NCBI GenBank assembly: GCA_023055425.1
Contig: JALGPY010000010.1
Span: forward strand, 51,621,665 to 51,685,664
Source: Linanthus parryae
Taxonomy: Eukaryota > Streptophyta > Magnoliopsida > Ericales > Polemoniaceae
Reading direction: 5' to 3'
DNA: 64,000 nucleotides
Position 1 is the first letter of the stretch. Each line of letters begins with the position of its first letter. The notes beneath the pieces were generated by a model, which was not told the DNA's origin, made no database searches, and saw nothing but the letters and a program-made list of their open reading frames with translations. This document shows positions 25,166 through 35,992 of the stretch, in pieces. A program made the translations under genes and the position numbers.

Positions 25166-27705
25166 TTGTTATCCAAGTGCATGCATCAACCATAAACCAA
25201 CCACAATAATAAGACAATAAAGTAAACATCCACGAAATAGAAATTAACTTGATGTGGATAAATCCTCCTAGACTAAGATATTCCCAAGCCAATGAGAATA
25301 CCTATGAACCCTAAAATAGCAAGCTCATCTCCATGTTCCTTCATCTTTTGGTCCATCCTTCATAGCCTTGTGGAATGCTCCATGCTCCATTTTGTGGCTC
25401 CTTTTAATTCTCTGGGCTTCTTTTCTCCAATCTTGGCTATCAATTCTATTTAGTACTAGCTAGCATCTAAACTAAATAAATAAATCTCAAAAATTAGAAA
25501 AATATACCGGCTCGCAGGCCGTAAACCCTAATTAATTATTACATCAAATTTATCAGCTTGCATGCCGTAAACAATCCACAAAAATTAAACGTTCACAACA
25601 AACCACAACTAAGGCCACATCCAATCACCATAAAAATTGCACACAAACAGTTAAAATCTATTTTAACGCGCTAATTCAATTTTAATTAATTTTAGGTTCA
25701 CTAGGGTCAAAATGGTCCAAGAGGGCTCACCAAGCAAGTGGCCGAACCACTTAGAGCCGCCTGGGCCGAGCCTAGGCCGGTCGGGACGGGTTGGGCCGCC
25801 TAGGCCTTCGGACTCGGTGGCTTGGGCGGCAAGAAAACAAGGGGTTGTCCTTGGGGGGCCGATCCTCTTGGTAGTTGTCTCCAAAACAACTTCTTTCTTG
25901 TTCCCCAAGTCCAAAACGTTTCCTAATTGAAAACTCATTTCCAATTTGTGCCCAAACCCCAGATCTAAGATCCTAAAATTTCTTAAACTCACTAATTCCT
26001 ACATCCCATGTAAAATTAGTTTTTGTTCGGTTGAATCACATTCATATTTCATCTAATATGCTTAATTTGTTCGTTTTACACGATATCCTAACAATTAAGG
26101 TGTAAAAGACATGAATCGTAACACATAAACTACGCTATGCTCTACGACCAGCGGATTTGTGACCACTGTAGGATTTTGCAATAGATTACACAGCAGAATT
26201 AATCAAGAATAAGATCCGCACAAGACCCTCCAAGGATCACAGGAAGAGAATTCATAACGATAGTAATAGAATCATAACAAGTACCTTGCAGGTCTCCTGT
26301 GATGACATTAAACGGGAATAGTGTCACGTCTCTACAGTTGATCCACCCCTAGAATTGAGATCTAGATCCTCCAACTACTTTTGCTAGCTAGGAACGATGG
26401 AAGAGGAAGAAGAAATCAGGCAACAGATTGCCAAAGAAGGGGGTTCGGGCTCTCTTTGTGGCCAACGGGTAGAGGGCGGAAAAAAAAAAGAGGGGCTTCG
26501 GCCTCCTTTTATCTCTCTCTCCCTCTCCTTGCTTTGTTCTCTCCTACTCAAAGTATGTAGTAGTCTAGAGAAAATAAGCTAGGAGTGTTCTTTATGTACT
26601 CCAACAACTCCTTGTCCTACTACATAAAGAACTCCTCTCCTAACCCTACCCCTGTAAGGTTTAGTCCCCTTTGCAAACTAATCCTAATCATGTCCATACA
26701 TGGATTAGTTCTCTTTGCAAACTAGTCCCAATCATGTCTCTACATGAATTAGTCCACATTGACAAATCATAATCATGTCTATACATGGATTAGTCCACCT
26801 TGCAAATTAGTCCTACTAAGTTTGCAAGTGGTTGCGTTTTGATCCTTCTAATTAATTAATAATGTTAAACAATTCTCAAGTCTAGCTCAATTCAAATGGC
26901 GTTTGACCCCATAGGTTTCTAATTAGTTGGTAGTAACTATTTACTAACATGGAGTTGTGTGTAGCAACACATCCATTCCACCGAACTAATAGAAATAGTC
27001 ATGCGACAAACCTTGTGCAAGTATTGTCTTCCCTTTGTCTCTATATCCGGATTGGACACAATATATACAAGTCACACTTGTCTATCCAATCCAAAGTTTC
27101 TCGATCTTGTGAATAGCCTTATCCATGCAGACAACAACAATATCCCATATTGATTTATGTGAGTCTTTCCAGACATTCTATAAGCATTATCCCTTGAGTG
27201 GCCGTGGATATTTACTCCCGTTATGTGGGAGGGACAAATTCTCTCTACATGACTACGATCTCTAAGATTGCTTCATATTGATTCCGATACGCGCCTTTAT
27301 GGCTACCTAGTCGCGGTGTAGCGTTCGACGCTATCAAGACACAATATTCCACAACCAGATGATATGGTGACTTCAAGTCTAAGGATGACAATACCTTTTT
27401 CACCGCGAGAAGCGCTTGTGACTTTAGTATGTAGCCTTCTCGTAGATGGGTCAATCCAGTATGCTATTACCCCTAATGCATAACCATGTGTTGGATCGTG
27501 ATATCTCCATATCAATCCAACCCCATACTAGTCTATAGTTGATTGTCTTGTTAATCAATATAATCGACTAGGGATATTTAAGAATATAACATTTTTATTA
27601 CAAGGACTTCATTTATGTTAGCATATTTACGTATCAATAACATAACGAATCGTAAATCCATAAATGTCAGAAGAAGTAGATTGCCTCTAGGGCATGTTTC
27701 CAACA
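25166..27705 (-). mobile_element. Copia-E: 5' LTR and leader only
   Basis: Minus-strand fragment of a Copia-A-like element: a 5' LTR (26167-27705) and about 1 kb of leader. The leader aligns with 1860-2848 of Copia-A, including the GC-rich block (about 25730-25860). Gag, pol and the 3' LTR are absent. The PBS next to the LTR (26153-26165) reads TGGTCACA on the minus strand, a poor version of the iMet complement. Confidence 0.8.
26167..27705 (-). repeat. Copia-E 5' LTR (1,539 bp)
   Basis: On the minus strand it opens TGTTGGAAACATGCCC at 27705 and closes CCTACA at 26167. The first about 230 bp match the partial Copia-D 3' LTR, so D and E belong to one subfamily. Confidence 0.82.
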
Positions 27706-28648
27706 TGCTCTACTGAGTTCCGTTTTATATTTTGAAATGACTGTTTTAAAACTGTCAGAGAAAAATAATAATCTGTAACAACGTAAAGTGGAAAGAGTCG
27801 TGTGGGGAACGTCATTTGGATCTTTAACATTTGGTTTGGTCTTTGTTGGCTACGTCCACTAGACCCATTAATATTAACCTCAGTTGAAATTTTCCCTGAG
27901 TTTGCTCCTTATACTCACTCCTTTTGGGCGCAAGAACCCTGTTAGGGGGTGTCGACACTTAAGGTCTTCATAGCTTGTGATGGGATATATTTTTTTGCGA
28001 TTTGATTTTCCCCGTTCAACTCAGGATTAAAATGAACTTTCTAGTTAGAAGTTTATTGATGAGAACTGGATTTTTTGTGATTAATTGGGAATTTCAGACT
28101 TGGATTATGGTAATTTACTGTAAATTCTCAGGTGAGTATAGGGGATATGGATTAAATATTGGTTGTTGGAAATGATCAGTATATTGGATATGGATTCAAA
28201 ATTTGTTACTGAAAATTTTCCAAAAATGTGACAGGCACTTCAGAATATTCGACTCAACTGTCTTTTACTTCCGCTATGACTGTTAGTGGTTATTGTTTTA
28301 TTTGAATTGCCTCTCTTCCGTGTTTGACATGCTTTGGCGTAGCTCACACAGTATTTCTTGATGACATTTAGAAAAAACTCCGATTCTTGTTCTCCTTCCC
28401 ATCGCAGGTCTAGTTGACGGTAACTACGGAGTAGGGGAGTACGAAACTCGCGTAGAAGGATAATGTCATGAGAAATCATCTAGTAATGTCAGGAGAAATC
28501 ATATAGCAATACTTGATGACATATGTAGGATACGCTGTGTAATGTTAAATAGTAATGTAATATAATGAAAGTTTTTCTTTTGATGCCCGCCATTACTTTT
28601 AGCAGCGCCCTCTCGGTTTCGCCTGAGCCGGATAAGGGGGTTGTTGCA
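27706..28648 (+). repeat. Possible Ty3-gypsy LTR remnant
   Basis: No coding sequence. The segment ends CGGATAAGGGGGTTGTTGCA at 28648, like the 3' end of several plant gypsy LTRs, and is AT-rich with scattered short repeats. Its left part would have been removed at the junction with Copia-E. No matching second LTR is in the window, so this is tentative. Confidence 0.35.
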
Positions 28649-29198
<550 letters not shown>

Positions 29199-29935
29199 TA
29201 TGTGGGATATTGAAGATTCTCCAAAAAGCTTCAAAAACGATACTAGTACGTATCACATTTCTAAACCACCATTGCCACTATTTTTTTACCAGCAACCTGG
29301 AAGGCCAAAGCTTTCAAGAAACATGACAGCAGAAGAAGAGAGGGAAGCTGGTAAGTTAAATTTATTAGTTACTAATTGATTGATCATAAGTACAAGAATT
29401 CTCATGTTGATAACTTGTCGTTGCTTTATTCATATCAGCCTAGAAAAAGAAACCAGTGAAAAGAAAGGCAAGAGATGTAGCAACTGTGGAGAAAATAATC
29501 ACAACTATAAGACTTGCAAGCTACATACTATTGTATATAACTATTACAATTAAATTATTATAGTTGTATCTTATTATTGTGTTATTCAATAATTGTAGGC
29601 AATCGAGGCAAAGGCAAGAGAATCAGCTCAAAGTTATAGAGCCTCATTGCCCAAACACAAGGGAGGAAGGCCAAATAAGAGGCCACATGGTGATGTCCTT
29701 ATTCCTCACCCAACATCTACAGTATCTTCTTATGCTCCATCAGGGTTTAGATGTACAACTTAAGACTCTTCTACCCCCGAATACAATGTTGGATCTCCAG
29801 GAAGGTAGGCTACAAGAAGGCAACCAGCACAAGCTGAATAGTCAGCCCCAACACAAGCTTCACAGTCGAGTGTTACTAACTTACCACAAGTTGTTGGAAA
29901 TGTACCAACTTTCGGAAACCAGAGGAAGAAGAATT
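29199..29935 (+). pseudogene. MULE (Mutator-like) transposase C-terminus, degenerate
   Basis: Plus-strand remains resembling the C-terminal end of a plant MULE transposase. 29199-29345 encodes the segment ending in Gln-Pro-Gly-Arg-Pro-Lys, typical between the SWIM finger and the knuckle. A GT...AG intron-like gap follows (about 29350-29440). Then comes a complete CCHC zinc knuckle, Cys-Ser-Asn-Cys-Gly-Glu-Asn-Asn-His-Asn-Tyr-Lys-Thr-Cys, near 29478-29519. After a second acceptor-like TAG at 29596-29598, 29599-29764 continues with Lys-Gly-Gly-Arg-Pro-Asn-Lys-Arg and a Ser/Thr/Pro-rich tail with three in-frame stops. The first junction does not keep frame, and no DDE core or terminal inverted repeats are visible. 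Confidence 0.55.
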
Positions 29936-30194
29936 GAAGGAAGGGTGTGTGCTTTCAATTTGCGTATTTTTTTAGGTTTACTTCACAACTATGTTTAAAC
30001 TATCCATTTAGTTTGTTTGATTAATTTGAGTCGTGGATGTTGAATTATATGTCATTCACTTGGCCCTGTATATTTAATTTCTGCACTCAGTTTGGGTACT
30101 CACTTTAAAATGAAGACTTCTTGCGGGGATTCTTTTGGTATCTTTTGATGTGCTTTGTTTGTTAATAGCTCCTATGTTGAGTTTCTTAGTAGTT
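29936..30194. other. AT-rich intergenic DNA
   Basis: Sequence downstream of the MULE tail. Nothing recognised. Confidence 0.4.
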
Positions 30195-30505
30195 ACTGAC
30201 ATTATTTTTTTCTTTTTCACAATATATTTTGGTAATTGTTTTGGTATGTTTTGGTGTGCTATTTTAAGGAAAATGTATCACGGAAAGATGGGTATTAAAT
30301 TAATATTGCAATACCCTTTCATTAAAGAAGGGCAAAATTGTTTTTTTTTTTTATCTTTTTAACAAAATATTTTGGCAATCTTTTTTAGTATTTTTTAGTA
30401 TATTTTGTTGTGCAATTTGTGGAAAATTTATTTCAAAAAGATGGGTGTTGTAGTAATATAGTTGTACCCTTCCTTAACGAAGGACGAAATCGTCTTTCTG
30501 CACGT
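30195..30505. repeat. Diverged tandem duplication, about 155-bp unit
   Basis: Two neighbouring copies (about 30195-30349 and 30350-30505) share the order: Ile-rich AT block with 'atattttgg', 'gtgctatttt/gtgcaatttg', 'aaagatgggt', then 'ataccctttc/gtacccttcc' and 'gaagggcaaaa/gaaggacgaaa'. Identity is only moderate, so the duplication is old. Confidence 0.6.
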
Positions 30506-31302
30506 TTTAAACAATTCCGTCAGTTTGCTTAACGGATGGTAACGGAAATGGCTAATTGTCATTGATTTGAACAATGCACGCAGTCTTCATGGTAAATTGA
30601 TAATGCAAAAGTTCAAGTGTCACAAGTTTAATAATGCAGTTAAGTTTAAAATAAAAAAATTAAAAAAATATACAGAAGAATTCTTGATAAGAGCACTACA
30701 CGTTACCATAAAATAAATTTTGGTCAATTGCAATGTCTCCATTACTTGGTAAGCATGTCTCATCTTTGCACATTCCTAAATTCCAACTTCCAAGTTATTT
30801 AAAGAAGTTCTGATTTTTTTTTTCTTCGTGCAAAATATGTTAGGGAAAGAATTGCCTTTTAAATGCAAGAAAGTTTGCACAAAATTTCTTTCTTCTAAAA
30901 TTGCCTTAAGTTAGGGATTTAAAATGAATCAGAAGATGAAAACAATATTTCAAGTTGATAATTGTGCTTTCATGGTACTATCAAATTGACATCTTATAGA
31001 TTCGGAAGAGGAAATTGTAAGATTTTCTGTTTGCAAGTTTTGAAATTGATTTTTCGTAATTGTACTCAATATTTTGGGTGGTCTCTCATTTGTGGTAAAA
31101 CTAATTTGCTCTATGTCTCCCTAGAAAACAATGGTTGCTCTTAAAAAAGTGCTCTCTTCCTTTCAAAAAACATTTATATAATTAATGATGTCATGTGGCC
31201 CCAAAATAATTTGAAATGAAGCTTTACTTAATAGCCCTATATTTTTTTTCAAAAACATTTCATTTTCTATCTACAATCCAATGGTTGAGATCGAACTCAT
31301 CT
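30506..31302. other. AT-rich intergenic DNA
   Basis: No coding similarity. It contains 'aattccgtcag...taacggatggtaacgg' near 30510-30550 and A/T runs. It is the upstream flank of the orphan promoter copy. Confidence 0.5.
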
Positions 31303-31458
31303 GAGGATGTAAAAGGTATTTAAAAGTCAACCGTTTTGTTTTATTTTATGGAAGCTCAAATGACAATATTAATTGGCACTGAGGATGTAAAAGGTATTTA
31401 AAAGTCAACCGTTTTGTTTTATTTTATGGAAGCTCAAATGACAATATTAATTGGCACT
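31303..31458. repeat. Perfect 78-bp tandem duplication
   Basis: 31303-31380 and 31381-31458 are identical by eye (both begin gaggatgtaaaagg and end ttggcact). The second copy flows into the promoter-like segment homologous to the P450 upstream region. Confidence 0.95.
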
Positions 31459-31771
31459 GACATGACATGTGTATGCCAATTGACAAAATGCTTGACACTC
31501 CAGGAATGTTTTTCAAATATACAAAAATGTAAGTATCATATCCTAATTAAGCACTCACAAACATCAAAATTATATGGTGCATGATCCTTGTAAACTATGG
31601 TACCACATATTCCCATATATGACTACATACCCTATTTCATATTTCTTAACCAAACTAGGTCGGACTGTGATGTAAAAGTCTTCTAAAAACGGATTTTGCA
31701 ACAATGGCACAGTTTTCCTTTCCATCCAAAATGTGATTTCCACACGCTTTCCTCTATGTTCTTATTTATAA
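31427..31771 (+). promoter_or_regulatory. Orphan copy of the P450 proximal promoter
   Basis: About 345 bp collinear with 47813-48163, the sequence directly upstream of the P450. Shared blocks in the same order include 'caatattaatt', 'acatgtgtatg', 'aggaatgtttt', 'tatcatatcctaatta', 'attatatggtgc', 'gtaaaagtcttcta', 'aatgtgatt' and 'ccacacgctttcctcta'. The copy ends in a better TATA box (TATTTATAA, 31764-31772) and the match stops there, at the Helitron-like terminus. No P450 coding sequence follows. I infer a duplicated P450 locus whose gene body was separated or lost. Confidence 0.82.
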
Positions 31772-31864
31772 CCAGTCGTTAATCCGCGCTTTGTGCGGGT
31801 ATTTTATGCATTTTTTATTTTTATGTTCAATTTAAAATATTTTTTGAAAATTGTAATGTAGGTA
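31772..31864 (-). mobile_element. Helitron-like 3' terminus
   Basis: Read on the minus strand: a hairpin (CCGCAC-AAA-GCGCGG, one G-T pair), eight bases, then CTGG followed by T at 31771. That is the CTRR-T layout with a subterminal hairpin expected of a Helitron 3' end. Homology with the P450 promoter breaks exactly here. The body would lie to the right but is replaced by Sire-2 at 31865, and no 5' end was found. Confidence 0.55.
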
Positions 31865-32886
31865 TGTAAATACAAGATAAAATACTCTAGAAGGGGGTTG
31901 AATAGAGTATGACAACTTTTGCCAAATATGTGGTTTTAAAACAAGATGAAAATAACTAAAAGTATTTCAAAGTTTTTGACTCAGTTTCAAGGCGTTGAAA
32001 TCCAAAGAGACAGTTTAAAAGTTACTCAGTATAAGCTTTTCTAAGCTTTGAACTGAAACCTGTTTTGAAGCAGTTGTGAAGTAAAGAACTGTAAAGCAAG
32101 ACAATGAACACAGTGATTTGTTACAAAGTTCGGTATTAAGTGACCTACTCTCCGCCTAAGGGATCTAATCCCTCTAGAATTTCAACCACTTATTATTGTC
32201 AAAAGCTAAGCCCTAGATCTCAGGCCAAGAAAATTGGCTTACTCTTTCTCAGCCTCTGGTTCTTCCTAACATATATATTACCTGCTCTAGCTAACTGATA
32301 CAATAAGAATCTCTACGGTTCCTCTTGGACAACTCACGAGAAAAGATGATTAAGTAAAATAACCAAATGATATACAAATAAAGCTCAGGCTGAAGAACGC
32401 TGTGAAGACTGTTAAGCAGTAAAGCTTGAAGTGTTCTTCAGGAATCTGAAATGGATTGAGTGGATGAATGATCTGCTTTAATGATGCTTGTAAATCCATG
32501 AGAGTGTATGAATCTCTGTGTAATGCTCTGTACTTGTCAATCTCTCTCAGTCTCATCTTTTCTATCAATTTGAATTTCAGACTATATAGGAAACTTGCAA
32601 CAGAAATCCCTAAATATCTTCTGAAGATCTTTGACTCTCAACAGCTTGCTTCCAACGGCTAGATGTTTGATTTCCTCAATTGATTTTGATATGATCTTCA
32701 ATCTAAAAACCTAAGGTAAGCCCAAACAACATTCCATAACAGTAGGATCAATCTGCAGGTTTAGAATTCCTACTCTGCAAACCAGCAAATAAGGAAATCA
32801 AGATCAAAGCATGTTATAACACATTTATATAAGATCGCAAACAGTACCATTAGTTTCAAAGCTTTGGAAGAAACTTTGAACTTACA
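31865..32886 (-). repeat. Sire-2 3' LTR (1,022 bp)
   Basis: Minus-strand LTR opening TGTAAGTTC right after the tract CATCAAGAGGAGAT (32887 onward) and closing TTTACA at 31865. The same 'tcatcaag-purines-TGT' junction occurs in Sire-1 at 6572-6592. It shares blocks with the split Sire-1 LTR. Confidence 0.75.
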
Positions 32887-33153
32887 ATCTCCTCTTGATG
32901 AAAGACAAGACAACTAATCTGTTTGAACTGTATGTCAGTAAAAAATAGACATTATTAGTATAGCAGAAACATTTATATAAGATCGCAAACAGAACCATCA
33001 GTTCTGATGGAAGAATCAAAATCAAACTAAATAACAAAAAAACCAACAATTCATCCATAGATCCAAAAACTAGATCTCCCTGCAACTAAAAGTAAAATAC
33101 CCCTAAATTTCTCCCCCCTTTTGACTTTCATCAAAAAGTGAGAAAATGTTGGA

Positions 33154-33817
33154 TTAAACCTTATTGAAAAACTTAAAAGTTTGAAAAGAAATAGAATTTT
33201 GAAAGAGAAGAGATGATTCAAGGCTTTGAAAAAGTAATACAGAGAGGATGGATTCAAGGCTTTGGATCTTCATCTGTCTTAGGCCTTGCAACATCATCTT
33301 GATCATCTTCGTCCTCTTCCTCATCCTCTTGCTTATCTTCATCCTGTACATCTTCATCATGTGCAACTTCTTCACCAAGCTCATCAGCTACCACATCATC
33401 TTCAAACAAGTATTATGAGGTGACAATTGCTGGAGCCTTTCATTTTTATTTCTTCTTCTATAGAGCTTCTGTGAGTATCACCCCTGATTCAATGCTTCTT
33501 TCATTAGTAGGTTCGTTGCAATCAACAATCTTTCCCCCAGCATCCTTATCCCCAATAGAATTATCCCTAGTACTATGCTCATCAAATAGATCCTTGCTAG
33601 ATCCTGACTTCCTTGAGCCTTTTGGAGATGGTGTATCCTCTTCTTCCACATGTACCAAGTCGATACTCTTTCAAACACTCTCAATCATGTACTTCATCTT
33701 CCTGAACTCAATACCCAGCTGATATTTTCATTTCTTTAGCTCATCTATTTCATATTCTTTAAATTCTAGTTTATGAAGAACTTGAGATTGGTCTTGAGTA
33801 GTGGAAGTTAGGGCTAC
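33154..33817 (-). pseudogene. Sire-2 third ORF, C-terminal part
   Basis: C-terminal half of the Sirevirus-type third ORF, in several overlapping short frames: an acidic Ser/Gly/Asp-rich segment (33458-33658) and a Lys/Met-rich one (33154-33384) caused by frameshifts. It matches the Sire-1 tail in position and composition. It is cut at 33817 by the LARD and continues at 42587. Function in the family is unknown. Confidence 0.55.
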
Positions 33818-35403
33818 TGTTCGCGATAATTCCCCAGTATAGGATATCGTCTCAAGTAATACAATCCAGTAAGTCCGGAGTCGAATCCACAAGGAGAGGG
33901 GGTTTAGAAAATGACTTGCAAAACTAGAAAACGACAAACTAAAGCAAGAAACACAAACTCTCAATGGCTTTAAAGCTTGCCAAGCTATTCAAATCCACCA
34001 AAATCAATTGATGGAGCAAGTTTGAGGTTTGAGTTTAAGAACAAAGTAAACGACTACTAGAGCTACGATTCAAGAAACTAAGTGAAACGACAAGTAGAGA
34101 GGGGCTAGGGATCATCGGTTTCTCTAGTGACCAATCCTCCTATTATATTCAAGCCCGATTCTCAATTCGCATGTGTCAATCCACAAGACAAGTATCTCAA
34201 GAAGTGATTGCTCATACAATCCAACTCGCGACAATAGAAGTGTGTAAATCCAACACGCTAATCAAGCACTAAAGAGGCTATTCAAATGAGATTCTCCAAA
34301 TTTCAAGTGTTTCAAGCATCAACCATATGTAAACACACATAGATGTTTCCACATGAAAGATCAAGCAACAAATGAGGTTTTTTAAATTCTCACTCAAATC
34401 ACCTAACTAGAACTCGATTTCTCAAAGTTAGGATTGACGAGTTCCTCTCACTCAAATGCAACTTCAAATCAAACAAGTCAAGAGTATTCGCACATCTACC
34501 TATTCAATGCATCAAACACTTAAACAAGAGAAAATCCATGTGAGAGCCCAAATTTAAAAGAAAACAATTAGATTCATTTTTTTAGTAAAAGCCGTGGTTT
34601 CAACCACTTTTTTTTTGTATATGCAACTACATGTCAATTTGTTTATTTATTACAGTTATATATGAGTCGAGAATAAGGGACATAATAGGCTTTTAGTATA
34701 TTTTATGATCAAAATATTATGTCTAGATGGAGACTTATATAAGTTGATCAATTAATATGTGACATTAGTTGCATGAGGATGATTATTGTGGCATATTTGT
34801 TTTACTTGAGGAATTCATTTGTTATATGACCAGATCATGTGATTTTTCAAAGCCTTACGTGGCATGTTCCCCTTCATCATAATTATTATTCTATGAAACT
34901 AAGCCAAATAAAAGGCTGAGTCACAATTTATTTTACTTGGGTGGAGTAGAAGGGGTCAGAGGGACAGGAAAAATGATCTCTCTTGGGGGGTTACTTCGGG
35001 CTGAAGCAAGGAGAAGAGATGATAGTGAGTTTTATGTTCTTTTGGGGGTGGTTTTAGAATTGGAGTAACAAGATATGGGAGAGGGCAGCAGATATGTACA
35101 ATAACAGCTAGGCTTTTCATAGAGATTTTGTGAGGGTTTTATGAGAAGCAATAACTGAAACAAAGCTAGTTGGGTTCTCATTAGAAGACAACGAATCAAT
35201 GTTGTCTTTCCTCCTAAGGTGAGAATAACATAGATAATTTGATTCTTATTTGTTGTTGTTTGGATGTTATGTAATATACTCGAAGTGCCCACTGTTTTTG
35301 GAAGAAAATTATTTCCTTAGGGTTGATCCGTAAGAATATGTAGACAAAAAAAAGAAAATCGGTTGCGAGTTGCTGAAGATCTCATAATCCTATCAATATA
35401 GAC

Positions 35404-35425
35404 AGAGAGAGAGAGAGAGAGAGAT
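35404..35425. repeat. (GA)n microsatellite
   Basis: About eleven uninterrupted GA units inside the solo LTR. Confidence 0.8.
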
Positions 35426-35894
35426 TTGTCTTTCTCTAGAGAAAAGAGATACATATTGGAAAAAAAACAGAGAGGTCAGGCCACTGGAAGGATTCTTTAG
35501 GAGAGGAAGAAATTATCTAGTACGTGTTTGGCTTGGATCTAGAAGTGATTGAGAAAAGTGTACAAATTATGGTTTGTGAATCCTTCTTGGTTGATTTTAT
35601 GTTCTTTTCAAGTTGATTTTTATTAAAACTGGTAGATTTCAACCTAACAGAATTAGTTGAAGTTTGGTGGTAGACATTTTTAGAAGGACTACATGGACTA
35701 CAAAACGGTTAAACTATTTTTGTTACTAATTATTGGAGACACTAGTCTCTATATGAAAGGAGATTCATGTGGATTCACTTGAACTCAATTTTCAGGTAGG
35801 AGAAATGTAACCAGTAAATCTCATATACCCATGGTGTATATTTATATTTAGTTCCATGTTGTAGGGTTGTGCGTATAACCGTTGGAAAATAATT

Positions 35895-35992
35895 ATTTAT
35901 GCAATTGAAATACTTCTTTAAGTGAGGTGTTTCCCGCTTAAATATTTATGCAATTGAAATACTTCTTTAAGTGAGGTGTTTCCCGCTTAAAT
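35895..35992. repeat. Perfect 49-bp tandem duplication in the solo LTR
   Basis: 35895-35943 and 35944-35992 are identical; each begins atttatgcaattg and ends cccgcttaaat. A looser repeat of about 45 bp follows at 36084-36175. Confidence 0.92.

Noticed and set aside
29564..29998. 144-codon open frame
   Set aside because: It is out of frame with the MULE C-terminal tail on the same strand and has no recognisable domain; the MULE frame explains the sequence better.
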